This document shows positions 1 to 8,933 of a stretch of 46,185 nt of DNA, piece after piece. The stretch comes from an uncultured Ruminococcus sp. Its GTDB lineage: Bacteria; Bacillota; Clostridia; Oscillospirales; Ruminococcaceae. A program made the translations under genes and the position numbers. Within the stretch, counting starts at the first letter, position 1. Every line of letters starts with the position of its first letter. The DNA lies in assembly GCA_946621745.1 (NCBI GenBank), contig CAMOOV010000002.1:1-46185 (forward strand), in the 5' to 3' direction. The notes below the pieces were generated by a model, which was given only the letters and a program-made list of their open reading frames with translations, was not told the origin of the DNA and did no database searches.

Positions 1-801
1 GGCATCAATCTGGAGGATATTTCCGCACCGCGCTGCTTTGAGATTGAGCGCAAGCTGAAAACAATGGTCGATATTCCGGTATTCCATGATGATCAGCACG
101 GTACGGCTGTCGTTGCGTCTGCGGCAATCATGAATGCATCGAAGCTCGCAGGCAAGCAGCTCAGCGACCTGAAAATCGTCATCAACGGCGCAGGTGCGGC
201 CGGTGTCGCGATTGCTGAAATGCTGCTTTCGATCGGTGTGCAGGATATTCTCATGCTGAATTCCAAGGGCATCGTCTGCGAGGGTGACAAGCTCTCCTCC
301 GAGGCGCTGACCTCGCTCTCCAAACGCACGAACCGTCAGAAGATCCACGGCGGTCTTGCAGACGCGATGCGCGGCGCTGATGTGTTCATCGGCGTCTCAA
401 AGCCGAATCTTGTCACGCCGGAAATGGTGAAGTCTATGAACGACAAGCCGTTCATTTTCGCAATGGCGAACCCGACACCGGAGATCATGCCCGATCTCGC
501 GAAGGAAGCGGGTGCATTCGTTGTCGGCACCGGCAGAAGCGACTTCCCGAACCAGATCAACAATGTGCTGGCATTTCCCGGCATTTTCAAGGGTGCGCTC
601 AGTGTTCGCGCATCGGATATCACCGAGGGCATGAAGCACGCGGCAGCTGCGGCAATCGCAGGCTGTGTCTCCGAAGCGGATCTCTGTCCGGAGTGTGTGA
701 TCCCGAATCCGTTCGATCCGGCGGTTGCACAGGCAGTTGCCGAAGCAGTTGCCGCAGCTGCGATCAAGGACGGCGTGGCACGCATCTGCTCGGAAAGCTG
801 A
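1..801 (+). CDS. NAD-dependent malic enzyme, C-terminal part (5' truncated by window edge)
   Basis: Frame is open from base 1 (GINLEDISAPRCFEIERKLKTMVDIPVFHDDQHGTAVV...); classic malic enzyme motifs FHDDQHGTA and GAGAAGVAIAEML. Confidence 0.95.
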   Translation, partial: GINLEDISAPRCFEIERKLKTMVDIPVFHDDQHGTAVVASAAIMNASKLAGKQLSDLKIVINGAGAAGVAIAEMLLSIGVQDILMLNSKGIVCEGDKLSSEALTSLSKRTNRQKIHGGLADAMRGADVFIGVSKPNLVTPEMVKSMNDKPFIFAMANPTPEIMPDLAKEAGAFVVGTGRSDFPNQINNVLAFPGIFKGALSVRASDITEGMKHAAAAAIAGCVSEADLCPECVIPNPFDPAVAQAVAEAVAAAAIKDGVARICSES

Positions 802-802
802 A

Positions 803-1588
803 ATGCTCCGTATCGACAGTCAGCTGCTTCGCATCATTCTGATCTGCATTTCGCTGATCGGCATGATCCTGTTCTTCCTGCCGATGCTCGTACATATTGT
901 CAATATCGGCAATCTGTTCGGGCTTGGATGCAGCACGGTGCTGTTTCTGTTTACGGCACTGAACCGGCCGATCTCCGAATTCCTCGGAAAGCTATGGCAG
1001 AACCGTGCGGGCAAAGCAGCGCTTGCAACGCTCGCAGCGCTGTTTATAATAGGTGTACTGTATTGCCTTGTGATGAGCTGCTGTATGGCTTATGCAGCGC
1101 ATAAGAAGCCGCAGACAGCGCCGAAGGCCGTAATCGTACTGGGATGCAAGGTGCGCGGCACAACGCCGAGCCTGATGCTTGCAAAGCGGATCCGGGCAGC
1201 CTGTGCGGTGCTGGAGGCGAATCCGGATATGGTCGCAGTCGTTTCCGGCGGCAAGGGTGACGATGAGGATATCTCTGAAGCGCAGTGTATGCAGCAGGAG
1301 CTTGTACGCATGGGCATCGCAGAATCGCGCATCATTCAGGAGGATCGTTCGACTACGACCTCGGAGAATCTGCGGTTTTCCAAAGAATTACTCGCAGAGC
1401 ACGGCATAACGGGTGATCTTTATCTTGCGACGGACAGCTATCATGAAATGCGCGCACAGGTGCTTGCACGGATTGAGGGACTGCCGGATTGCTGGCCGGT
1501 ATCTGCGAAGACATCGTGGTATCTTGTGCCGACATACTGGGTGCGGGAATGGTTCGGTCTGGCACACGCATTTGTGTTCGGCAATTAG
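803..1588 (+). CDS. YdcF/SanA-like DUF218 family membrane protein
   Basis: N-terminal TM segments then AVIVLGCKVRGTTPSLMLAKRI...VVSGGKGDDEDISEAQCM...EDRSTTTSENL, typical of DUF218; ORF extends upstream but ATG at 803 avoids overlap with malic enzyme. Confidence 0.85.
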   Translation: MLRIDSQLLRIILICISLIGMILFFLPMLVHIVNIGNLFGLGCSTVLFLFTALNRPISEFLGKLWQNRAGKAALATLAALFIIGVLYCLVMSCCMAYAAHKKPQTAPKAVIVLGCKVRGTTPSLMLAKRIRAACAVLEANPDMVAVVSGGKGDDEDISEAQCMQQELVRMGIAESRIIQEDRSTTTSENLRFSKELLAEHGITGDLYLATDSYHEMRAQVLARIEGLPDCWPVSAKTSWYLVPTYWVREWFGLAHAFVFGN

Positions 1589-1606
1589 ATTTATACGCAT
1601 TTTAAG

Positions 1607-1640
1607 GGACGGGAGCTGCAATTCGGCTGCCGTCCTGTTT
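1607..1640 (+). terminator. putative intrinsic terminator after the YdcF-like gene
   Basis: GGACGG(G)AGC ... GCT(G)CCGTCC stem followed by TGTTTGTTT. Confidence 0.55.
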
Positions 1641-1678
1641 GTTTATTGCTTGAAAGCAGAAAAATCTTTGTGAAAATA

Positions 1679-1707
1679 TTGACAAACTCCAGAAAATCAT
1701 GTATAAT
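1679..1707 (+). promoter_or_regulatory. sigma-A-like promoter upstream of ddh
   Basis: TTGACA - 17 nt - TATAAT. Confidence 0.8.
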
Positions 1708-1743
1708 ATAAATGCAACTTCATATTCTGAGGAGGTTATACTT

Positions 1744-2733
1744 ATGAGCAAGATTCGTATTGGCATTGTCGGCTACGGTAATCTCGGCAGAGGCGTAGAG
1801 CTGGCGATCCGCAGCAATCCGGATACCGCACTTGCATTCGTTGCAACGCGCCGCGATCCGTCCGCTGTGCAGATCAAAACGGAAAATGTGCCTGTCTACA
1901 AGACTTTTGATCTCGCAGCACATCAGGACGAAGCAGATGTTGTTGTCATCTGCGGCGGCTCCGCAACCGATCTGCCGGAGCAGACACCCGCTCTCGCGAA
2001 GCTCTTCAATGTCATTGACAGCTTTGATACACACGCCCGCGTTCCGGAGCATTTTGCAAATGTGGATGCGGCAGCAAAGGAGACCGGCCACACGGCAATG
2101 ATCTCTGTCGGCTGGGATCCGGGTATGTTCTCGCTGGCGCGTCTTTACGGCAACTGCATCCTGCCGGACGGCAAGGATTACACCTTCTGGGGTAAGGGCG
2201 TTTCTCAGGGACATTCCGACGCGATCCGCCGCGTCGAGGGTGTGCAGGACGGCAAGCAGTATACTGTACCGATCGAGGCTGCTATGGAGGCAGTACGCCG
2301 CGGCGAGCAGCCGGAGCTGACCACCCGCCAGAAGCATCTGCGCGAGTGCTATGTTGTCGCGAAGGAGGGCGCAGACCGCGCAAAGATCGAGCATGATATC
2401 AAGACCATGCCGAACTATTTTGACGAATACGATACCGTTGTTCACTTCATCTCGCAGGAGGAGCTTGACCGCGATCATGCGGGCATCCCGCACGGCGGAT
2501 TTGTGATGCGCAGCGGCGTGACCGGCGCTGACGGCGAGCATAAGCACCTGATCGAATACAGCTTAAAGCTCGACTCCAATCCGGAGTTTACAACGAATGT
2601 TCTGGTTGCATTTGCCCGTGCCGTTGCACGCTTCGCGGCCGAAAAATCGTATGGATGCAAGACTGTTTTCGATGTTCCGCCTGCTTATCTTTCCCCGCTT
2701 TCAGGCGAAGAAATCCGCGCACACCTGCTTTGA
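1744..2733 (+). CDS. ddh: meso-diaminopimelate dehydrogenase
   Basis: MSKIRIGIVGYGNLGRGVELAIRSNPD...VISVGWDPGMFSLARLY...GKGVSQGHSDAIRRVEGV; RBS gaggag upstream of ATG 1744. Confidence 0.93.
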   Translation: MSKIRIGIVGYGNLGRGVELAIRSNPDTALAFVATRRDPSAVQIKTENVPVYKTFDLAAHQDEADVVVICGGSATDLPEQTPALAKLFNVIDSFDTHARVPEHFANVDAAAKETGHTAMISVGWDPGMFSLARLYGNCILPDGKDYTFWGKGVSQGHSDAIRRVEGVQDGKQYTVPIEAAMEAVRRGEQPELTTRQKHLRECYVVAKEGADRAKIEHDIKTMPNYFDEYDTVVHFISQEELDRDHAGIPHGGFVMRSGVTGADGEHKHLIEYSLKLDSNPEFTTNVLVAFARAVARFAAEKSYGCKTVFDVPPAYLSPLSGEEIRAHLL

Positions 2734-2820
2734 TATACTGTCAAAAGTTGTAAAAATGGCTAAAGATTGCGCATAGTTCGACACGTTTCTGATTAAAAAA
2801 TCCGAATTATCAGATTCGAT

Positions 2821-2850
2821 TTGACAAACCGCGTATTTTCGTTATATAAT
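2821..2850 (+). promoter_or_regulatory. sigma-A-like promoter upstream of HU gene
   Basis: TTGACA - 18 nt - TATAAT. Confidence 0.8.
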
Positions 2851-2886
2851 ACATTCATAGACTTTATATCTTAGGAGGAAACCCAC

Positions 2887-3168
2887 ATGAAAAAGAATGA
2901 TCTGGTTGCAGCAATCGCTGCAAAAGAGAACTGCCCGAAGAAGGAAGCCGACAAGGCTCTGAACCTTGTTCTGGACGCAATTCAGGATGCTCTCGTCGCA
3001 GGCGAGAAGGTCTCCATCACCGGCTTCGGCACCTTCGAGGTTCGTGAGCGTCCGGCAAAGCAGTGCAAGAATCCGCGTACCGGCGAGATGATGACCACGA
3101 AGCCCTGCAAGGCTCTCGCATTCAAGGCCGGCAAGACTCTGAAGGACGCAATCAACCCCGAGCAGTAA
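2887..3168 (+). CDS. hup: HU family DNA-binding protein
   Basis: MKKNDLVAAIAAKENCPKKEADKAL...SITGFGTFEVRERPAKQCKNPRTGE; strong RBS. Confidence 0.97.
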   Translation: MKKNDLVAAIAAKENCPKKEADKALNLVLDAIQDALVAGEKVSITGFGTFEVRERPAKQCKNPRTGEMMTTKPCKALAFKAGKTLKDAINPEQ

Positions 3169-3198
3169 GAACCGTATTCAGGCAGAGGAGGAATCATC

Positions 3199-3612
3199 AT
3201 GCCCAGAACAAAAAAGGAAGCTGCCGAGGCAGCTGTTGAAAAGGTCAAGGCTGTTGCTGAGGATGCAAAGTCCGCTGTCAAGACCGCCGCTGAAGTCGTG
3301 ACAGAAAAGGTCGAGGAAACCGCTGAGAAGGCAAAGACCGCAGCGAAGGCGGCTGTTGAGAAGCCTGCCCGCGCCGTTAAGAAGGCTGCTGCAAAGGTCA
3401 AGAAGGAAGAGGTCGAGACGAAGGTCGTCATCGAGCTTCCCAATGTTTCCGAGTCCGCTGATTCGCTGATCGAGCGTGCAAAGGCAGACTGGACTGCCAA
3501 GGGCAATGCACTGGCAGATATGAAGCAGCTGACGCTCTATATCAATGCTGCTGAGGGCATGGTTTACTATGTCGTCAACGATGATTATCTCTCCGGCAAT
3601 TTCGCTGTGTGA
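3199..3612 (+). CDS. Lys/Ala/Val-rich histone-H1-like N-terminus with DUF6465-like C-terminal domain
   Basis: Repetitive AAEAAVEKVKAVAEDAKSAVKTAAEVV... tail and C-terminal SADSLIERAKADWTAKGNALADMKQLTLYINAAEGMVYYVVNDDYLSGNFAV (family name from memory). Confidence 0.75.
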   Translation: MPRTKKEAAEAAVEKVKAVAEDAKSAVKTAAEVVTEKVEETAEKAKTAAKAAVEKPARAVKKAAAKVKKEEVETKVVIELPNVSESADSLIERAKADWTAKGNALADMKQLTLYINAAEGMVYYVVNDDYLSGNFAV

Positions 3613-3642
3613 GATAAGGCTTGATCCGTTTCAAATGCGAAG

Positions 3643-3677
3643 AAAAAAGACTGCGCTGTCTGCGGCGCAGTCTTTTT
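3643..3677 (+). terminator. intrinsic terminator
   Basis: AAAAAAGACTGCGC-tgtctgcg-GCGCAGTCTTTTT perfect stem with T tract. Confidence 0.9.
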
Positions 3678-3734
3678 GCATATTCTCATAAAAAATGCGC
3701 ATACTGACAGATGAACCGAAAGGGGGCATCTGTC

Positions 3735-5336
3735 ATGCGCAAAGAACCGATCCGCCTGCTGATCCTTGCGGCGGCGCTGCTGCTCGGTATGACCGGCATG
3801 ATCGTACAGCTTTTCCGCATCCTGCAAACGGACAGCACTGCTGCGGTCAGTGTCAGACAGGGCAAATATCATCTGAATGTGCCGCTGACGACCGGTACGA
3901 TCTACGATAGGAATATGCAGCCGTTAAATCATTCCGGCACGAAGATCTGTGCGGTCGTCGTTCCGACACCGGAAACACTTGCATCCATATTTACGAAGAT
4001 CCGCGACCGCGATTCCGTGCAGGCGAATCTGCAAAGCAATTCGCCGTTTGTCTGCTGTCTCAATGACGAAATACGCAGCAGTCAGAATCTCACCGTCCTG
4101 CACGGCGCAGACACGCCTGCGGGCGCTCTGCCCGCGCAGCATCTGCTCGGCTACCGTCAGAACGGCGAGCCGGTGAGCGGTCTGGAGCTTGCCTGTGCAG
4201 ACTGGCTGCGCTGGTGCGATACCGCTGCGGATATCACATTTACGGTCAGTGCGACCGGTGAGGTACTGGCGGGCGCTGACCGCTCCGTGATTCTCAGCGG
4301 ACAGGAAGGCGGCGGCATTGTCACAACGCTGGACGCGAAGATTCAGAAAATCGCGGAGCGCGCACTGCGAAATATGAATGCTGATGCAGGTGCTGCGGTC
4401 GTCATGGATATTCATACAGGCGATATCATTGCCTGTGCGAGTACGCCGGTGTATCAGCCTGACCGTCTCAGTGAGGCGATGGACGCAGAGAATACGCCGT
4501 TTCTGAACCGCGCACTTTCGGCATACAATGTCGGCTCAATCTTCAAGCTGGTGACGGCTTCCGCTGCACTGGAGCAGGGGATTCCGGTCAAGCATATGTA
4601 TGAGTGCGAGGGCGCAGTCTCGGTCTACGGTCAGCGTTTCCGCTGCCATAAGCTCAGCGGTCACGGTATGCTCGATATGCAGAAAGCGCTGATCGAATCC
4701 TGCAATCCGTATTTTATCGAGCTGAGCCGCTTGCTGACACCGGAAGCGCTGCATGATACGGCGGAACAGCTCGGCTTCGGGCAGGCGATGCCGCTTGCGG
4801 ACGGGATGCAGGGCGCAGCGGGATATCTGCAAACCGTCAAGGAATTACAGGTTGAGGCAGAAAAAGCGAATCTCAGCTTTGGGCAGGGGAAGCTGCTCGC
4901 AACGCCCTTGCAGATTTGTGCGATGACTGCCTGCTTTGCGAATGACGGCATCTATTTCGCGCCGAATCTGCTGGTCGGCTATACGCTGGACGGAAAAACG
5001 CCGCTCGCGGAGCAGACCGGTGCGCAGCACCGTGCCGTGTCCTCGGAGACTGCCGCAAAGGTGCGCCGCATGATGGTCAATGTCATTGAGAAATCGGCAA
5101 CGACGAACGGGAAGCCTGCAAATACGAGAGCCGCAGGAAAGACATCGACCGCGCAGACCGGCCGCTATGATGCAGAAGGTATCGAGCTTTGTCACGGCTG
5201 GATGACCGGCTTCTTTCCGGTGAATCATCCGGTCTATGCGGTGACGGTCTTTGCGGAGAACGGCGGCTACGGCAATCAGTCTGCCGCACCGGTCTTTCGT
5301 GAGATCATTGAGCAGATCACGGAGAATTGCTTATAA
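3735..5336 (+). CDS. penicillin-binding protein, class B-like transpeptidase (FtsI/PbpA family)
   Basis: N-terminal TM, SIFK (SxxK) and KTSTAQTG motifs; RBS agggggc before ATG 3735 (ORF extends to 3711). Confidence 0.88.
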   Translation: MRKEPIRLLILAAALLLGMTGMIVQLFRILQTDSTAAVSVRQGKYHLNVPLTTGTIYDRNMQPLNHSGTKICAVVVPTPETLASIFTKIRDRDSVQANLQSNSPFVCCLNDEIRSSQNLTVLHGADTPAGALPAQHLLGYRQNGEPVSGLELACADWLRWCDTAADITFTVSATGEVLAGADRSVILSGQEGGGIVTTLDAKIQKIAERALRNMNADAGAAVVMDIHTGDIIACASTPVYQPDRLSEAMDAENTPFLNRALSAYNVGSIFKLVTASAALEQGIPVKHMYECEGAVSVYGQRFRCHKLSGHGMLDMQKALIESCNPYFIELSRLLTPEALHDTAEQLGFGQAMPLADGMQGAAGYLQTVKELQVEAEKANLSFGQGKLLATPLQICAMTACFANDGIYFAPNLLVGYTLDGKTPLAEQTGAQHRAVSSETAAKVRRMMVNVIEKSATTNGKPANTRAAGKTSTAQTGRYDAEGIELCHGWMTGFFPVNHPVYAVTVFAENGGYGNQSAAPVFREIIEQITENCL

Positions 5337-6071
5337 TTTCAGGAATTCGCCGCTGACATAACCGGTCTTCCCGTCATAATTCGTGACGAACCAGCCGTCT
5401 GTTTCGCCGTAAAGAATGAGCTGCGTATCATCGGGAATCTGCGTGAGAATCTGCCCGGAGAACGCCGGATAGCTGCGGAGATTCAGGCGGCTGCCGCCTG
5501 TCTGCACAGTGCCGTAAAACGGTTCCGTCGCCGCGATATAGGGGATGCCGAAATAGTCCGTCAGTGACAGCACGAGATTCTGCGCAATCTGTTCCAGATG
5601 ACCGAGCAGCCACGCTGCATCCTCCGCATTATCGTGATAGCCAAGCTCTGCGAGAATGGCGACAGCCTTTGTGCGCAGCACCTCGCCGAGACTGTTGGTC
5701 GGGCGTGCGACAACCTGATTTTCCAGAGGATAAATGCGCTGAAGATTGTTCGCGGTGATCGTCGCGAGCAGTTCGCTGTGATAGCTCGTCGGCGCATAGT
5801 AGATGTCGATGCCGCGCAGCATTCCGGAAAACTGCTCCGGCGCGGCATTGGAATGCAGCGCAAGATGAACATCAAAGCTGCCCGCGTTGGAATCAGCGAT
5901 TGCACCTGCAACATTCCGTGCGGGATCATTCCGGACGAAGTCGATCCCGCTGGAGCGCAGATACGGCTCCATTGCTTCAGCCAGCGTGTTCATCACCATT
6001 TCCTCATTTTTGTTCTCTGTAATGTACGGATTCCACTCCTGTGTGGACGGGCTCAAAAATACGGTCGGCAT
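5331..6071 (-). CDS. N-acetylmuramoyl-L-alanine amidase with C-terminal SH3-like domain
   Basis: MPTVFLSPSTQEWNPY...DVHLALHSNAAP...LAELGYHDNAEDA...; C-terminal SGYVSGEFLKL-type SH3; RBS agaaagaggtg before start at 6071. Confidence 0.88.
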   Translation of the reverse strand: MPTVFLSPSTQEWNPYITENKNEEMVMNTLAEAMEPYLRSSGIDFVRNDPARNVAGAIADSNAGSFDVHLALHSNAAPEQFSGMLRGIDIYYAPTSYHSELLATITANNLQRIYPLENQVVARPTNSLGEVLRTKAVAILAELGYHDNAEDAAWLLGHLEQIAQNLVLSLTDYFGIPYIAATEPFYGTVQTGGSRLNLRSYPAFSGQILTQIPDDTQLILYGETDGWFVTNYDGKTGYVSGEFLKL

Positions 6072-6153
6072 TGCAGAAGCACCTCTTTCTGAAATTTTTA
6101 TATATATTATGCGGCATTTGCGGCTTTTGTGCATGAAAAAATGATGAAAGTGC

Positions 6154-6182
6154 TTGCATTTCGGCGCGAAATCCTGTATAAT
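6154..6182 (+). promoter_or_regulatory. sigma-A-like promoter upstream of two-component system
   Basis: TTGCAT - 17 nt - TATAAT. Confidence 0.65.
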
Positions 6183-6218
6183 AGTAATGAGAATACTGCA
6201 TTCGGAAGGATGATGGAT

Positions 6219-6896
6219 ATGAGAATACTGCTGGTCGAGGATGAAGTCGCGCTGTCTGATGCGCTCGTGCAGATCTTTCACCAGAACAAATATATCGTCG
6301 ATGCCTGCTATGACGGCGAGTCAGGGCTCGACAATGCGCTCTCCGGCATTTATGACATGATCGTGCTGGATGTCATGCTGCCGCGCATGAACGGATTGGA
6401 TGTGCTGCATGAAATCCGTGCGCAGAAGCTCAATACGCCTGTGCTGCTGCTGACGGCAAAGGACACCGTTTCCGATAAGGTGAAGGGGCTTGATGTCGGC
6501 GCGGATGACTATATGACAAAGCCGTTTTCATCGGATGAGCTGCTTGCGCGGATCCGTTCGCTCTATCGCCGCAATGCGAATGCGATTTTTGAGAATGTGC
6601 TGACATGGAGCGATCTGACGCTCAATCTCGCTACATACGAATTGTTCTGCGGCAAGACTTCATTCAAGCTCGGACTGAAGGAATTTTCCATGATGGAGCT
6701 GTTCCTCAAGAACGGAAACCGGATTCTCTCGAAGGAAACACTGATCAACAAGATCTGGGGCTATGAATCCGACGCCGAGAACAACAATGTCGAGGTCTAT
6801 GTCAGCTTCCTGCGCAAAAAGCTCGCGCACATGAAATCAAAGGTCGCGATCAAGACCGTGCGCGGCGTCGGCTACTGTCTCGAAGAAAAGGAATAA
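6219..6896 (+). CDS. OmpR/PhoB-family response regulator
   Basis: MRILLVEDEVALSDAL receiver, D-phosphosite LDVMLPRMNGLDVL, K in TKPFSSDELLARI; C-terminal winged helix VRGVGYCLEE. Start could also be 6210/6213. Confidence 0.95.
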   Translation: MRILLVEDEVALSDALVQIFHQNKYIVDACYDGESGLDNALSGIYDMIVLDVMLPRMNGLDVLHEIRAQKLNTPVLLLTAKDTVSDKVKGLDVGADDYMTKPFSSDELLARIRSLYRRNANAIFENVLTWSDLTLNLATYELFCGKTSFKLGLKEFSMMELFLKNGNRILSKETLINKIWGYESDAENNNVEVYVSFLRKKLAHMKSKVAIKTVRGVGYCLEEKE

Positions 6897-6926
6897 TCTG
6901 CATCAGCGCGAAAGGAGGGGAGTGCT

Positions 6927-8846
6927 GTGATCAAGAAGCTCAAGCGCAGATATCTCATCACAAATATGGCTTTGCTGAGCAGCACGCTGATCGTCTGCCT
7001 TGCAGTGCTGTTCGGTTTCCTCTATCATTCGCAGATTGCTTCATCCTATGCAGTAATGCAGGAAATGATGAAGCAGAGCGAAATCCCCGGCGGCGGAAAA
7101 CCTGCTCCGCATCCGCCTGAAGCAGAGCCGCAGGCGTATACATATTCCTCCGGTGAACCGGCAGTTATGGAGCTGAATTATGATCCGAACGCGCAGGGCG
7201 GCGGTCAGAACGGCGGACAGCAGCCGTGGGAGGGCTTTGATCCCTCGAAGATGCCGAATCCGTGGGAGCAGCCGTGGATGTTTCCGTGGATGAATCCGTG
7301 GGCGAATCCATGGGCGCAGCCGTGGCAGGATCCGAACCAGAATCAGGGTCAGGATCCGAATGCGCAGAGGAATCAGCAGCAGAATGATCCGAACGAGGAG
7401 GACCGGAATAATTACGAGGAACAAAAGCGCCCGGACGATAACAGGGATGACGAGGATGACCGCATTGAGAAGCGCGAGGAGGGGAGGATTCCTGCGCAGA
7501 ATGAGCAGCGCCCTGTGGAGACTGCACCGCCGCAGCAGCGCGAACCGCGTCAGACTGTGACCGCTGTACGCCCCGATGAGGGGGGACGCGTGAAGCGGGA
7601 GCCCGCAGAGACAAAGCCTGCAATCACGACAGCGCCCGCGGAGACCGATCCCGTGCCGCCGCGGCAGGAGGCCGCACCCGCAACAAAAGCACCCCGCAGC
7701 ACCGAAGCGCCGACCACGCAGACAACAGCTGCGCCCGCGGCTGCCGGTCAGATCAACACGGAAAAGCGCACAGAGCCGCCGCAGATTGTTCCGGTGCATG
7801 AGGGCGAATATGTTCCGGATGCGTTTATGGCGCAGATCGACGGTGAAGGCAATATCGAAGCCTACGCCGGCAATGACAGAGCCGCAGAGGATGACGGCGG
7901 ATTCAGGACGATACACAATGCGCTCGATGAAGTCCACCGCCGCGGCCGCGAAGCCGGAACCGTAGAAATCGGCGACAATTCCTATCGCTTTCTGTATCAG
8001 CCGGATGAATCCGGAAGCTACCGTCTGGTGCTGCTTGATCGGACACTGGAGCTATCGACGATCAGCAAGCTGCTGTTTATCTTCGTACTCATTACGGCAG
8101 TCGGTCTGCTGATGATGTTCGGCATCAGCGTATTGCTCGCGAACTGGACAGTCACGCCGGTCGCTGCGGCATGGGAAAAGCAGAAGCAATTTGTCGCAGA
8201 CGCATCGCACGAGCTGAAAACACCGCTGGCCGTCATCTCTGCGAATACGGAGGTGCTGCTCGCGAATCCGGCGGAATCGGTCGCGGGGCAGAGCAAATGG
8301 CTCAGCTATATCCAGTCGGAGACCATGCGGATGTCAAAGCTCATTACGAATCTGCTTTCAGTTGCCCGCATGGACAGCAAGGAGGAACGCCGCGAACAGA
8401 CGCCGCTGCTTCAGCTGAGTGAAGCAGTTTCCAATGTGTGTCTTGTTTTTGAGCCGATCATTTATGAAAACGGCAAGACGCTGAATACTGTGATCCAGCG
8501 CAATCTGACGATTCGCGCCGAGGAGGACAATATCAAGCAGCTGCTTTCGATCCTGCTGGACAATGCTGTGCTGCATTCCGTTCCGAAGGCGCAGATCACG
8601 GTCTCGCTCTCGAAGGATTCGCAGAACAAGATCCGCCTTTCTGTTGCGAATACCGCAAAGGATATACCGCCGGATCAGCTCTCGCATTTGTTTGACCGGT
8701 TTTATCGCGTGGATACCGAAGGCAGTCCGAACGGTTCCGGTCTCGGACTGAGCATTGCCAAAAGCATTGTGCATGAGCTGGGCGGAACGATCTCTGTCAG
8801 CAGCGAGAACCAGCTTGTGACATTCACGGCGCTTCTGCATCCGTGA
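6927..8846 (+). CDS. sensor histidine kinase with long low-complexity extracytoplasmic region
   Basis: Two TM segments flanking P/E/Q/N/T-rich segment; HisKA H-box FVADASHELKTPLAVI; N box DNAVLHS; G box GSGLGLSIAK. Confidence 0.95.
   Translation: MIKKLKRRYLITNMALLSSTLIVCLAVLFGFLYHSQIASSYAVMQEMMKQSEIPGGGKPAPHPPEAEPQAYTYSSGEPAVMELNYDPNAQGGGQNGGQQPWEGFDPSKMPNPWEQPWMFPWMNPWANPWAQPWQDPNQNQGQDPNAQRNQQQNDPNEEDRNNYEEQKRPDDNRDDEDDRIEKREEGRIPAQNEQRPVETAPPQQREPRQTVTAVRPDEGGRVKREPAETKPAITTAPAETDPVPPRQEAAPATKAPRSTEAPTTQTTAAPAAAGQINTEKRTEPPQIVPVHEGEYVPDAFMAQIDGEGNIEAYAGNDRAAEDDGGFRTIHNALDEVHRRGREAGTVEIGDNSYRFLYQPDESGSYRLVLLDRTLELSTISKLLFIFVLITAVGLLMMFGISVLLANWTVTPVAAAWEKQKQFVADASHELKTPLAVISANTEVLLANPAESVAGQSKWLSYIQSETMRMSKLITNLLSVARMDSKEERREQTPLLQLSEAVSNVCLVFEPIIYENGKTLNTVIQRNLTIRAEEDNIKQLLSILLDNAVLHSVPKAQITVSLSKDSQNKIRLSVANTAKDIPPDQLSHLFDRFYRVDTEGSPNGSGLGLSIAKSIVHELGGTISVSSENQLVTFTALLHP
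7223..7330 (+). repeat. degenerate tandem coding repeat giving PW-rich (xPWxxPW / NPW) tract
   Basis: QPWEGFDPSKMPNPWEQPWMFPWMNPWANPWAQPWQ; nucleotide unit ~ ccgtgg(a/g)nn recurring. Confidence 0.85.
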
Positions 8847-8874
8847 GTTCCGGTGAACGACTGTGACTGATGCA

Positions 8875-8918
8875 AAAAACAGATTCCCCTGCCGATACAG
8901 AGGAATCTGTTCTTTTTT
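8875..8918. terminator. bidirectional intrinsic terminator between convergent genes
   Basis: AAAAAACAGATTCC...GGAATCTGTTCTTTTTT. Confidence 0.85.
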
Positions 8919-8933
8919 ATGTGAAAATAACGC

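Noticed and set aside
1720-2547. Long antisense ORFs (e.g. 1720-2547, 7041-7937, 10527-11429, 15823-16731, 17511-18848, 42278-43339)
   Set aside because: They mirror well-supported genes on the opposite strand, are rich in R/L/H/C/Q as expected from reverse-complemented GC-rich codons, and lack recognisable domains or RBSs.
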